Source: Physcomitrium patens
Lineage: Eukaryota; Streptophyta; Bryopsida; Funariales; Funariaceae
Length of the DNA: 64,000 nt
Assembly: GCF_000002425.4 (NCBI RefSeq)
Contig: NC_037254.1
Location: forward strand, 871,976 to 935,975
Reading direction: 5' to 3'
The position numbers and the translations under genes were made by a program. The notes beneath the pieces were generated by a model, which made no database searches, was not told the DNA's origin, and worked only from the letters and a program-made list of their open reading frames with translations. Each line of letters begins with the position of its first letter. Position 1 is the first letter of the stretch. Positions 37,193 to 49,100 of this stretch are shown piece by piece.

Positions 37193-37891
37193 TCAATCAT
37201 TAATTAATTTTCGTGGACAATCGAACCATGTAATAATATTTTCATAAAAAAATGTTACTACTATACTTGTACTATCGATTTTTGTAGCTACAACTTCAGC
37301 CCATTTTGTTACGTAATCCGTTGCTATCAATATATACCGTTTTTGTCTATTTCTTGAGGTTGGTACAATTAGTTCCACAAAATCAATTCCCCATTTTTCA
37401 AAAGGTGCTTGAGCTAGAATTGGTATCAATGCCATTGTTGAAGTTCCAATAGGTCGACGTGTTCTCTGATATGAATCACAATGACGGACGAGTTGGTGGA
37501 CATCTACAAACATTGTTGGCCACCAATAATTAATATGTAAAGCTTTGCGAGCCGTGCTGTCCCTTGTAAAATGTCCACCACAACTTTCCAAGTAGCAACC
37601 TTCTAATATAGTACTCAGTTCAGACTGATAATTTCTTTCAGTTGCTACCAATTGATGACTTGCATAATAAATAGGATGATCAAAACCTCGGTCATCTTTC
37701 TGGCTTAACATAGAACCAATCGCAACAATAGATGCATCCACATAAACTTGGAATCGTTTTGTCCAATAAAGTGCCACCAATATTAGTGCTGAAACCAATT
37801 TTTGCTTCAATGTTTCAAATGCAATTATACATTTCTTTGTCCAAACTGGACTTGTCCCATCGGTTGGTGGTTTCTTTAAGAGATTTATCAA
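37193..37891 (-). pseudogene. RNase H fused by deletion to integrase, second gypsy family
   Basis: 232 aa open. It starts in the RT/RNase H junction (FQVYVDASIVAIGSMLSQKD, then LVATERNYQSE) and jumps directly to ILEGCYLESCGGHFTRDSTARK, the integrase zinc-binding domain (H...H...C...C: GGHF, CDSYQ). The catalytic core follows (WGIDFVELI, first Asp; YILIATDYVTKWAE, second Asp). The RNase H interior and connection are missing, about 130 residues against the usual arrangement. Confidence 0.8.
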
Positions 37892-38134
37892 AGGAAGGCA
37901 TATAACTAAAAATATATAGATAAATCATCAATAATAACTAACATGGCCGACAAATGCTCAAACACCCGTAACAGTGTCTGGTTGCTTTAATTCTACTATA
38001 ATCTTTATTTTATCCGGATCTATAGCAATGCCTGCGATCGAAACTATATGACCCAATAGTTTACTAAAAGGCATACCAAATTGGTACTTTTTTGAATTTA
38101 ATGAAATTCTATATTTGGCACATTGATTCAAATA

Positions 38135-38581
38135 TTAACCTAGATATTCTAAATATCTGGCTCTCCTACTAAATATATAGAAATCATCTAGAAATATTTT
38201 CATTGAAATTTGTAGATAATCTTGGAAAGCTTGCATCATTATCCTTTGAAATGTAGTTGGTACATTACAAAGTCCAAATGGCATAACCTTATAGGCAAAG
38301 GTCTCCCAATCCGTAATAAAAGTAGTTTTTAAGTGCTCTTCTTTTGTAATTTTAATTTGATTATAACCAAAGAATCTATCAAGAAATGAATAACATTCAT
38401 GTCTAGCGATAGCATCCAATATACTATCCGTGAATGTTAAAGAAAAATAATCCTTCTTGATAGCCATATTTAATTTACGAAAATCTTGACAGATGTAAAC
38501 TTTTCCATTCTTTTTTGGTATCATAACAATTAGTGAAATCCATTCATTGAAAAGAACTGGGTAGATAAATCCAACCTCCAA
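38135..38581 (-). pseudogene. Reverse transcriptase of the second gypsy family
   Basis: 148 aa open: MIPKKNGKVYICQDFRKLN, then YNQIKITKEEHLKTTFIT, MPFGLCNVPTTFQRIM and FLDDFYIFS. The catalytic aspartate pair in FLDDF is kept. Remnants run on to 37900 (GHIVSIAGIAIDPDKI). Confidence 0.85.
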
Positions 38582-38889
38582 AAGTTTTATCCAGTTCTTC
38601 TTTTATCATAACTGAGTATTTTGGATTAAGTCGATGTTATCTTTGACGTATTGTAGTAGCGTTCTCCTCTAATATAATTCGATGCTCATATGATCAGAAT
38701 CATCAATAATATCTAGAAGAACTAAGTACTCTCCTGGTCCCCTACACTAGTATTTTATTCTAGTGTACTCAACAACTTATCTTGTATCAGCATAAATTCG
38801 GTCAGGTGCACCAATTTCTTCTTTTGCAGACTCATCTTCACAATCCGACCTAAATTCTGAACTAGCAAATTGAGTTTCTCTATGATTTT

Positions 38890-39583
38890 AGACAAGGTAT
38901 ATTTGAAGCACAATTTTATCATTACCTTTCTCAATTGTCAATCTCCCATGGTCCCAATCATTTCGAGCTTTAGCTTGATTCAACTATGGTTACCCCAATA
39001 AAATTGGATATGACAATATAGAGCTTTGTAATCGAAAAATAATATAATCAATTTTGTAGGTAATCCCTGCAATTACTGTATCAATACTTCATAATATATC
39101 CAAAGATTTAACTCGATTGGATTCAACCATTCTCAAAACCATTTTAGTAAGCAATAAGTGATTCAAACCTAACTCCTCTATTGTAGCGATATTTATAAAA
39201 TTTACACTAGATCCTCCATCTACTTACACTTTTGATACTAATATTCCATCAAATGAGACATCAATCGTTAGTGCATCCAGGTTGGGATTCAAACTTACTT
39301 CTTGGATTTCTTTATTTTGAGATCTGCGATAAATTAATGAAGAATTCAAGATAGTTTGGCACTCAGGTGCTACTGCCAATAGTTGCTTTATAGAGATCGT
39401 AGGCTGTATGGTATCCAAATCTTTTAGAATATCATATGGTTCTATACGAGTGGTAATTTCCAATGTCCATTTTTTCTTCCGAGTCCTAGACATTGACGTA
39501 GATAAATTGGTTTTTTTTATATTAGAAATTGGTAAAGCTACTAGAACTAAATTTGACAAAGCCTGTAAAATCAGTTCTTGCAA
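38890..39583 (-). pseudogene. Protease of the second gypsy family
   Basis: 39224-39583 is open and leads into VDGGSSVNFINIAT at about 39190-39230, the DGGSS form of the retropepsin active site seen in several plant gypsy lineages. Then PILLGQPWLNQAKA near 38990. Stops lie between blocks. Confidence 0.75.
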
Positions 39584-40419
39584 TGGATAAGATTATTCTT
39601 TCAATTGGATTGATATTGGTTCTTTTAAATTCAGTAGTCGACCAAATATACTGACAGGATTAAATGGAGAGGATTGACCTAGGTCTAATATTAGATTTCT
39701 ATTTAGAATTTGTATTAGGTTATTTTTGTCTGATAGCAGTCCATCGCGATTTACAAGAATTAGTTCTTTCAATATTTGAATTGGTCCTTTATTCCTTTGT
39801 AAGGACAGCTTGGACTACTTCCACCTAATGAACTAGTGATTCTTCTGTCCTTTTATATTTTTTCCTCTATAATTTGCATAGTCAATTGTATCTTCTAATC
39901 ATGATTATTAGGATTAAATGAAACATTGTATTGATAATAAAAATGATCCGATTGCTTACGATTTCTACATACTAGAACATATTTGTCTATAAACCTTGGA
40001 TTAGGACATTCACTGGTATAATGACCAATTTACTGATACCGATAGCAATGTAGTGGTTTTTGGCCCAAACTATCAAGTACACTTGGAGTCTCCACTGGAA
40101 TATATCTATTAGGCCAATTCCAGGTAGCCATAATAAATGATCTTGGTTGACTAGTTGCTACTGGTCGAGAATTGGACAAATGAATTGGTATAGTTTGGAG
40201 ATTACCCCCTTGATTATTTCCATTATTCTACATATTTATTCTATAAACTGGATTATAATTAGTATTTTAAAAATTTCCAAAGTAACGATTAGGTTAATTT
40301 GGACGATTACTATTCCAACAATCCATATGTCTTGTCTGTACTTGATTAACATTCCATTGAGTTGGTTATATTAATGTCTAATTATTGAACCATTGTTGCC
40401 TTTGTAAATATCAGTAGTT

Positions 40420-40662
40420 TTAAGTAGGATGCTTTCTTCCACAAAATGTACATTGAACACCCGTTTGTCTAGGTAATAGACATTCCGTATCAAAATGACC
40501 TTGTTCCTTATAATTATTATACCATATATTAGGTCTCGTATTAAAAGACTTATGTCGTTTCTCCTTATCTTTAGTCAAATTTACAACCAATTCTTCCATC
40601 TTCTTTGTTAGATTTAATAACAAGACTTTATTTGGATCTTTAACAGTCGCATTTGTGAACAA
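40420..40662 (-). pseudogene. Zinc-knuckle part of gag, second gypsy family
   Basis: WYNNYKEQGHFDTEC followed by CTFCGRKHPT. The first knuckle has lost both leading cysteines (tyrosine, a G-to-A change each). The second begins CX2CGRKHPT, as in many plant gypsy gags with two knuckles. Confidence 0.7.
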
Positions 40663-41028
40663 CTCCGATTATTGATAGCTTGGCAATGTAAAATAAGGTG
40701 TCATTATTATTGGTGCTATTGCTTGGAGTGGATTAGCATTAATTGATTTTTGCAACATAACATTCTTTACATTGGAGGCATCCATTTGTGGATAATTACC
40801 CATCGACACATTTTTTTATTGTATTTGTTGGCTTCTTAAACTTGGAATTATTGTGGCTCCCACTGTTAACAATTGGTCATAATGACATTCTTCCCACACC
40901 TTTGCTCATGCCAACGATGCTTCTACCATAGTTAATAGAGCTTCTTTTATAAACATTTTTAATTTTGGTGGATGCAAAGCGTTAATTAATATCGACAATA
41001 TAAACGCATCTGGCATTTGATTATTTGA

Positions 41029-41448
41029 CTATTTACAAAATATATCCACGATCCGGCCATAATAGGATTCTATTGATTCTCCCCCAAATATCCTGCTATT
41101 CATAAAACTTTCTCTAAGCCGATCTTCAAATCTAATTGGTCTAAAATGGGTTAAAAAGGCATTCTTCAAGGCCTCCCAATTAGAAAATCTACCCACTTGT
41201 TGCCGAATATACCATTCAAAAGCTATATCTTTTAAAGTTGCTGGCAACCATCTCAACCAAATGTCTTCAGTTCTACCATTATTAGCCATACACGCTGTCA
41301 AAAATTGAGATATATGGTGATCGAAATCAGAGCCCGGCCAACCACTAAAAGTAGGTAATAGTGCCACACTTGTAGTTTGATCTCCTACTGCTCCCATTTG
41401 TATTATAATTGGTACTTTTGACATTCCCACGGCCATTGGTGTTATCAC
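41029..41448 (-). pseudogene. gag of the second gypsy family
   Basis: 139 aa open with a retrotrans_gag pattern: LPTFSGWPGSDFDHHISQFL, RTEDIWLRWLPATLKDIAFEWY, FSNWEALKNAFLTHFRP, ESIESYYGRI. The rest of gag down to 40660 carries stops. Confidence 0.85.
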
Positions 41449-41770
41449 TAGTCTCTTTGCTATTTGAATTTGAATTTTTCTTCCTTTGGTTTTACTTAGA
41501 CCTACAATTCCTTTTTGTGATTTTCGTAGGAGATTTTTTATGCATAATCACTCCTATCTTTCTTTCGCTTATCGATTAATTCTTTGATAATCCTTCTCTT
41601 CATGATTATCACTCATAATCTTTCATTCTTCTTTACAAAATCAATATTGCCTTGAATTATAACTCACATATTTATAACCCTAAAATTGGTTCTTCTCACG
41701 ATCTCATTCAACATATAATTCCATCTCTCATACAATCAATTTCTAATATTTCATATTGTTATCATTTTTT

Positions 41771-41784
41771 GGATAGCGATGCCA
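41771..41784 (-). other. Primer binding site, tRNA(Asp)-like
   Basis: Minus strand TGGCATCGCTATCC, three bases from the LTR. It matches most positions of TGGCGCCGTTGCC, the plant tRNA(Asp) site; the mismatches are mainly transitions. Confidence 0.5.
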
Positions 41785-41787
41785 AAA

Positions 41788-42459
41788 TGTTGTTCTCTTT
41801 GTGTTCAAGCTTCAATATACTAAAGCAATTGAACTAATAGAGGTGGATTCATATACGGAGAAAGAATGGTTATATGAATTGGGTTTGTTAGTGTCATAAT
41901 TGATTATACTCTAGCTATCTAAAATCAATTATCAAACTACAAAACACTAAGGTTTACTACTTCCATCTTAATTCAATACATAATCTATTCTACGAATATC
42001 AATTTAACAATACTTTTATATTCTTATATGTTCATCTCCCACTTACTCTCTTTGCAGTTTATATATATTCAATTACTGATCTTCAGCTTACTTATTATAT
42101 TCAATTTCTCAATTCATCACTTAGAATTCAATATCTCGACTTATGACTCTTACAGTCTGGTTCTTGGCTTACGACTCTTACAGTCTAATCCTTTGGCTTA
42201 TGACTCTCACAGTCTGGCCCATTGGCTTATGACTCTCACAATTTGGCCCCAATCTTCCTTTCTTAACATCTTTATCCTACCATAAGATGGACCTTCTTTT
42301 GGTAGCAGATTCCAAAGGTTATGATCCTTTGAATTCTTAACCATTTATTCCACTAACAATCTACTGTTACTAACTAAATTGCCTAACCATCAATCTAATT
42401 CTCAAGGTTATCAATAACCAACCAGTAACTTACGACAAAGTTTATTTATCTATTCTGCA
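41788..42459 (-). repeat. 5' LTR of the second gypsy family
   Basis: 672 bp, TGTTGTTCTC to ATTCTGCA. Contains a four-unit tandem repeat absent from the other LTR. Confidence 0.88.
42140..42250. repeat. 28-29-bp tandem repeat inside the 5' LTR, four units
   Basis: Units start at 42140, 42168, 42197 and 42226. Each has the plan CTTATGACTCTCACAGTCTGG plus a short tail; the last is partial. The partner LTR has one such unit (about 35252). Confidence 0.9.
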
Positions 42460-43888
42460 GACATCATTGACAATTTGTAAATAGAATTTTATGTTAGATA
42501 TGCTTAATGTAATGGCCAATTTCTACAACTTAAAATATTTTTTGAAAGATTGGCCACCATTTTTCTTAATATAAGTATTATCTTATTTAACTTCTCTATA
42601 ATTGGATAGAGAAAGAATAAGTATTGATAGTGCTTTATCAACTTATTTTTCAAGAATATTCTATAGTTTGAAATAATTAAAAAATGTTTATTATATTTAA
42701 TAAAGATGGATGATTTTAGATGTCTTTATAGATTAATTTCATCTATTCCTAGTAGACTTAAAATAAAACTTAGCCATAATCCTGAATTAAAGTAAATTAG
42801 GTATTTAAAAAAAAATCCTAGTTTAAAGTAGCTTGGTTATGGATGTATTTTTAAATTAAAAGATATATATATATATATATATATATATAAATTTTATACA
42901 TTAAAAGTTTTTAATAATTTTTAAAGTAATAAAATGTGATTCAATCATAAAATTTAGATACAAAGATTTCATCTCAAAAATCATTATATATCTTGTCCAT
43001 TTTAAAAAATTTAAAACATATCATTGTAAGGAATTCATGAAATTTTTATTCAATAAAATATGAAATAAAAATTCATTGATAGATGATTTAATTTAGACTA
43101 TTTTATAAACATTAAAATGATGTTATGTGTTAAAATAATATATGATAAGTATCCAAAGATAATAAATGCAAGTATTGCAATTTTTATAATAAACATGTAA
43201 TTAAACTTTGTCTTTAATAAAATTTAGAAAGGAATTGATTTAAACTTTATTTTTTTTAGTAGCTAAAATTTTTTGATAAATTTTAAAAATAATATGATAT
43301 GAATTATAAATGTTTATTTAATAGGAATTTAAATTTGTATATATAGGAGTTTATATAATATTCAAAATAATTATTATATTAATAATAATACTAAATTTCA
43401 AATAATGATGTCAAATATAAAAAAACAATCAAAATATATAGTTAAAGAATGTGATATTTATAATAGGATGAAGTTTTATAATATAATAGAATATTTGAAT
43501 ATCTAATGAATGACTTTATTAAATATATCATATATTTTTTTATTTATTTTAAGTATAAATATATTTATATACATATATAGAAAAATATATATATATATAT
43601 ATATATGGATTTAAAATTAATAAATCTTATTTGTAAATCAAGTGATTAAAAAATGACTATTATTGAAGGCCATTTAATAAATATAAAGAAATAAATAAAT
43701 AGCCAATAACATATTTTTTAATAAATTAATTATGACATAAAATTGCATGCTAATCAATGAAGAAAGCAATACATAGTCAAAAGTTGGAATGAACATAATA
43801 ACCAACTATTGAGTTAATTTATGGTTTTTAAAAATTACTCTATAAAGTATAATTGATATAATTGAAGCAAAATTATTTTTTCAAGTAT
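42460..43888. other. AT-rich DNA with two TA microsatellites
   Basis: No gene recognised. (TA)n runs lie at 42863-42889 and 43586-43606. Confidence 0.45.
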
Positions 43889-44307
43889 TATCAAGGACAT
43901 GAATCTTGAAGAAATAAATCCTCAATATACTCTTTTGTCATTCAAAAGGATTAAAAAATCCCTCAAAGACTATATAGTGTTAAACTAGAATTACTATTGT
44001 TATAGACAAAAAGACTAAAAAGTCTTGAAAGAAGACTAAGATTATTTTTTAATCAATTAATTAAAGACTAAGGACTAAAAAGGTATTAATTAGAGTGAAG
44101 AAGGCTTTACTCTTACCTCCATATATACTCTTAATTAGGAGCTTCATAGTGACATCTTATAAGACCTCTAAAACCTATTAACTTTATAGGACATATATTT
44201 TAATTTACAAGGCAAGTTTTCTATATGTATGCTACATAGTTAGCTTATTTTGTAAGCTACCAACAAGTAATTAATTTATTGAACAATTTCTAACCTACCA
44301 ATCAACT
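43889..44307 (-). repeat. Solo family-A LTR, larger part, split by an insertion
   Basis: A minus-strand family-A LTR starts at 43889 (TATCAAGGACATG, for TGTCAAGG) and runs to 44307, where the plus-strand element begins. The missing remainder is at 51398-51544 and continues the LTR in register, so this is one LTR cut in two. Confidence 0.8.
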
Positions 44308-44857
44308 TATCATGGATATACATATTTATTCAAATAATTATATATATGATTAAATAGAAATATGTAAAAATAAATAAAAATATATTAATTTCATAATATC
44401 TTTTAAAGAAGCTTCTTATAAGCTATATAGACATAATTTTGATTTTACACGTATTTGTAATTGACCTTAAGGTTAGAAACTTCATCAAAAAATTAGCCAT
44501 ATGTTACATGTATAGATAGCTTGTAGAACAAGCTTATTAAGTGGCATACATATAGAAAACTTGTCTTGCAAGTTAAGACATATGGCTTGCAAAGTCAACA
44601 CACATTGGAGGTCCTATAGAACATCGCCATATAGCTCTTAGATAGATAATATGTATAGAAGTAAGAGTGAAGCTTTCTTCATTCTTGTCAACTCCTTTCT
44701 TGCTTTGGTCTAGATTCAAGAGTCTTTAATATTCTTATCTTTTGGCAGTAGCCATCCTAGTTTTTTTTAATATACATATTATTTTTTTATTTTTTCATAA
44801 TTCTTTGAGAAAACTCTTACTTAATTATTTACTTTCATGAAGTTCTTATTCTTGATA
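44308..44857 (+). repeat. 5' LTR of the plus-strand family-A element
   Basis: 550 bp, TATCATGG (for TGTCATGG) to CTTGATA (for CTTGACA). Contains the TATA stretch and the GAGTGAAG/CTTCATTC inverted repeat near 44660-44685. A decayed primer site follows after about 20 bases. Confidence 0.85.
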
Positions 44858-46130
44858 GATTGATAAGAATATATTTACAACATCAAAGTTTTATCTTTTT
44901 TTGATTAAGAGTAGATTTTTCTTTTCTCTTGATGAGACTTAAGTATTTTAAAAGTTACAAATTACCCTCTTCTAAAATAATATTATTCTTGGTATTTTCT
45001 TTGACCTTAAGTCATTTCTTTTATTTGTCTTAAGTAATATTAGACATCTTTTCTTCTCTAAGTGTTATCATGGCATAGCTTCTTAAAATGAAGAGTGAAA
45101 TGAGACAAATATAAGAATAAATGAGAGAGTTAATAAGGGAGTTAATGAGGGAGTTAATGAGGGAGTTAATACTTACAATGTATCAACTCAATTTACTACC
45201 ACATGAAATAATAAGAATGGCACAAAGCAAAGATATAGAGATGATTAGAGCTGCTTCAACATCTATATCAAATCATGTCCCTTTTTCTTATGGTCGAACA
45301 CTCTTTTAGAGTTAATAACCCAAAAATTGCATTGCGTAAGAAGTTTGATGACACAAGATCCAAATTTTGAGAATTTATCAATTAAATACAACTTGTCATT
45401 GAATTTCAAGTCTAAAGCTATCCAATTCCAAGATTGCAAGTAAGATTCATTAATATACTTCTTTCAAGTTCTATATTATCATGGTCTTTTTTTTCTTGAA
45501 CGATGAAATCTAATATTATATAATTTGGAAGATTTTTTAGCAAAGTTTTGATCCATGTATGGAAAACATGATGCTATTTTTGTTGCAACAAACAAGATTT
45601 ATATTTTGTAATAAGAAAATCAATCAATAATATTATATGCTTTAAAATTTTGACAACTTATAATTAATATCAAGTAAAATGATGTTACACTTGTTAAAAC
45701 TTCTCTACAAATTATAATAAGAGGTAAAAATATTAATTCTTAACTTACTTGATCCTCAAACATTGAATCAAACAACTAACTTTATTATGAAGTATGACAA
45801 TTGACTTTTTGAATTTTGATTTGAAAGTTGGACAAGTACACTTCAATGTTACTATAATTCAATAGCAATATCAATGTCTCTTCAAAAAATACATTCAAAA
45901 GTAGAAGATATTCAAATTAATGCAATACATTTCAAATCTCTTCTTAAGCAAGAAAAGACTCATCATTGTCAAAAAAGAATTCATTTATATTGTGAAAAAT
46001 CAAAGCATACTACTCAAAATTGTACAAAGAAGCAATACAATCATAAAATAAAGAATACAATTGTCAAAAAAGATAGTATGTTGGAAAATAAATTTGTCCA
46101 ATTATAATAATAACCGTGTGCTTAGAATCT
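44858..46130 (+). pseudogene. Leader and gag of the plus-strand family-A element
   Basis: 45121-45309 begins MRELIRELMRELMRELILTMYQL; the RELM repeat comes from a 12-bp tandem repeat. 45874-46107 carries the knuckle remnant LYCEKSKHTTQNC (CX4HX4C kept, first cysteine lost). Stops in between. Confidence 0.7.
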
Positions 46131-46149
46131 TCTACAACATCTAATCAAG

Positions 46150-46710
46150 GTCTTATTCTCTCCTTGTTTTACAATAGATGTTAGTTTAGGACTTAAACAT
46201 CACAAAGCCTTTACTTTGCTAGATTCAAGAGCCTCAACTTGTTTTTTAAATGAAGATTTTGTTAAAAAACATAACATATCTTAAATAAAGAAAATAAAAT
46301 ATGTTTGTATAGAAGACATAGATAATCATGTATTGCCCTTTGGAGATATTATTCATAAAATATTTCCTCTAAAAGTAGTAATTAATGTTCATAGTAGCTT
46401 TGTAATATTTAAAATCATTAGATCTCTTTCTAATCTAGTCATTTTATGTTTATCATGGCTAGAAAATATAATCCTAAAATAAATTAGATTTCTTATAGTC
46501 TTAAATTTTCTGAAAGTATAACTAAGAGTGTATTAAATTAACTAAAAAGTAATAAATATAGTACAATTAAACCTATATTTGTAGGTACAATAGCTTTTTT
46601 ATATGTTGCAAAAGAAAGATTACCTTGTGTCATTTATGCTACACATATTTCTAATGGTGGAAAGTCTTCAAGTCACATTTCAAGCCAATATCAAGATTTT
46701 TAAGATATAT
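46150..46710 (+). pseudogene. Protease of the plus-strand family-A element
   Basis: DVSLGLKHHKAFTLLDSRAST is readable near 46185-46245, with the same DSR in place of DSG as in the other two copies. Further blocks match 4867-5469 but carry stops. Confidence 0.7.
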
Positions 46711-46759
46711 TTGAAAAAAAAAATGTTGTTATTCTTTTGGAACATTGCTCCTATGACTA

Positions 46760-49100
46760 TTTAATTGACCTTTAAGAAAGAGCTCAAATGTTGTTTGGAC
46801 CAATCTATAATTTATCATAAAATGAGTTAACTAAAGTCAATGAGCATATTGAAGAAAATTTGGCCAAAAAATTCATATGTCATTCCAAATTCTCAACAAG
46901 AGCTCCAATTTTATTTATGAAAAAAAAATAGATTATTTTGGATGTATATCAATTATTGAGGATTCAAAAAAATCACCATCAAGAATAAATATCCACTACC
47001 TTTGATATTTGGACTTTTTGATTAATTCAATTAAGCTAAGATCTATACAAAAATAGATCTACAAAGAGCATATAATCCAATATATATCAAAAAAAGAAAT
47101 GAATAGAAGACTACATTTTGAACTACGTGTAGACATTTCAAATATAATGTTGTCGAAGTAGAGAGAATTTACCTTAAGAAAGCACTAGACTTTTGGTTAT
47201 TAATAAATACTTAAGTAAGCCTCTACATAAAAATAAATAAATAAATACTAAGCCTATATATAAAATTATCCCTATAGAAGTAATTACATCAATAAATATG
47301 CCTTAAGTACCAAAGATCACCAAAAGTGTGATAAAAATATTATAAAAAACTTGTATATCCTTAAGGTAAACTTTTTCAAACTTCAACAGCTCATATTTTA
47401 CAATCGGACTATCCAAACAAATCCAAATTTTACATAAAGTTTTGATGTATTTTTAACAACTACTACAATTATAAATTCAATTACAAATTCATTATGAATC
47501 TTGAGATATTACTAAAATACTAATAGTAGCTTCAAACCCTTGCTTATATATATCTGTGTGTAAATTTCTTCATATCCACAAAATAAGTATTCAAATACAA
47601 TAAAAGATTGATATATAGCTTTTTAAATTAATAACACATATTTCAAAAAATATTTAGCTAAAAATACATTTAAAAATTTAAGATATAGTTCCAACCATTA
47701 CTATCAACAAAACAATTCACTTATTACCTCTGAATTATATATGTTGTCTTCAATGCTCTATAACTTCTTTATAAAAATTTTAAATGTAAAAATTCTTTCA
47801 TAATAGATGTAGATTTTAAAATTATCCTTATGGCCGCACCTTTCAATTCTAAAATCTATTGTAAATCTCCTTATATTTTCAAAACAACAATATTATGTCT
47901 TAAAAAGACATCTTAACTTCAAATGGCTATAACTTCATCACTCTAATTCCAAATCCTTTAAAATTTGTACACAAATTGTAGTCCAAATTCTAAAACTTAC
48001 AATCCTTTCTTTTTCTTCTTAAATGCCTCTTCTAAAGTTGCCGAAATCCTTGTTATCATCGAAGTCAGTATGCTAAATGTTCATTGGATATGGCCTTTGA
48101 CTAATAGGGATAAAGATCTTTACTTTTAGCCTCAATCCATCCATATTTTACCTTCATCCCTCCAAATAAGCTTCTTAAAGGTTTGGATCTTCATCTTTGA
48201 GTCTCAATCTTCTCCTTAATTTTTATATTAGATATCTATATCTTATACATTTTAAACACTATAATTAATATATGTAAACCTCAAAATAAATTTTTTTACA
48301 TCAATTCTTTTTAAATTAATCTACTAACCACTTTAAAGTACATCAAAAATTATAAATATATTATCTATTTTAATTAATTTTTACATACTATAAATGATTA
48401 TAATATGACATGATCATGTCTTTTGAACTTAGAAATGCATTGACATCTTTCTAATATTTAATGAATGATTTTTTTTGAAAGTTTTTAGATGATTTGATTT
48501 TCTATTATCTAGAGGACATCTAAATCTATTCTAAAAACACAAAAGAATATAAACTTCATATGTATTGTGTATTACAAAAATTAAAAGATGTGGGACTCTA
48601 TGCTAAGATAGAAAAGTGTGTATTTCACACTACTCAAGTTGAATTCTTACGATACATCATTTCAAATGATAGACTTATAATGGATCCTAAGAAAGTTCAA
48701 ACTTTTATAGGTTGAAAGATCTCAAAAACGGTAAAAGATGTTCAATATTTTTTGAGATTTGTCAATTATTATTGAAACTTCATTAAAGACTTCTTTCAAG
48801 TTGTAACTCCACTTATACATTTGACTTATAAAGCCAAATTTTAATAGAATCAAGAAATAGAAGCAACATTTAAAGCTTTGAAGACAATCTTTATTTCTAC
48901 ACCAATCTTGTTTTCACGTCAACTTTTTTAAGCCATTTTTTATGGAAATAGATGCATTTGACTTTGCTTTGGATGCCATATTATCTCAAATGAGAAAAAA
49001 TGGTAAATTTCACCGAGTAGCTTTTTACTCTAAAAACTTTTTAGTAGCCAAGATCAACTACAAGATTCTCAATAAAGAACTTCTTACAATTATAGATTTG
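46760..49100 (+). pseudogene. Reverse transcriptase of the plus-strand family-A element, interrupted
   Basis: RT blocks run from about 46800 to 47151 and resume at about 48420 with the palm (YYLEDI where YLDD is expected, near 48510). DGLYAKIEKCVFHTTQVEFLR-like sequence follows near 48590-48650. Confidence 0.7.
47152..48415. mobile_element. LTR-like insertion inside RT
   Basis: The RT reading is broken by about 1.26 kb of AT-rich, non-coding sequence starting TGTCGAAG and ending ATATGACA. The TG...CA ends and lack of ORFs suggest a solo LTR of another family. It does not match family A, family B or the second gypsy LTR. A clear target duplication was not found. Confidence 0.45.

Larger units (their letters stand above)
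34710..42459 (-). mobile_element. Ty3/gypsy element, second family, both LTRs present, with an extra 3' ORF
   Basis: Minus strand: 5' LTR 41788-42459, primer site, gag, knuckle, protease, RT, a shortened RNase H fused to integrase, integrase C terminus, a coiled-coil ORF, then 3' LTR 34710-35478. The primer site resembles the tRNA(Asp) type used by Athila/Tat-like plant gypsy lineages, some of which also carry an ORF after integrase. The 5-base flanks (CTTAC left, GACAT right) do not match, so no target duplication survives. All ORFs carry stops. Confidence 0.88.

Noticed and set aside
34705-42464. Target duplication for the second gypsy element
   Set aside because: The five-base flanks CTTAC and GACAT do not match under any small shift of the LTR ends that I could justify.
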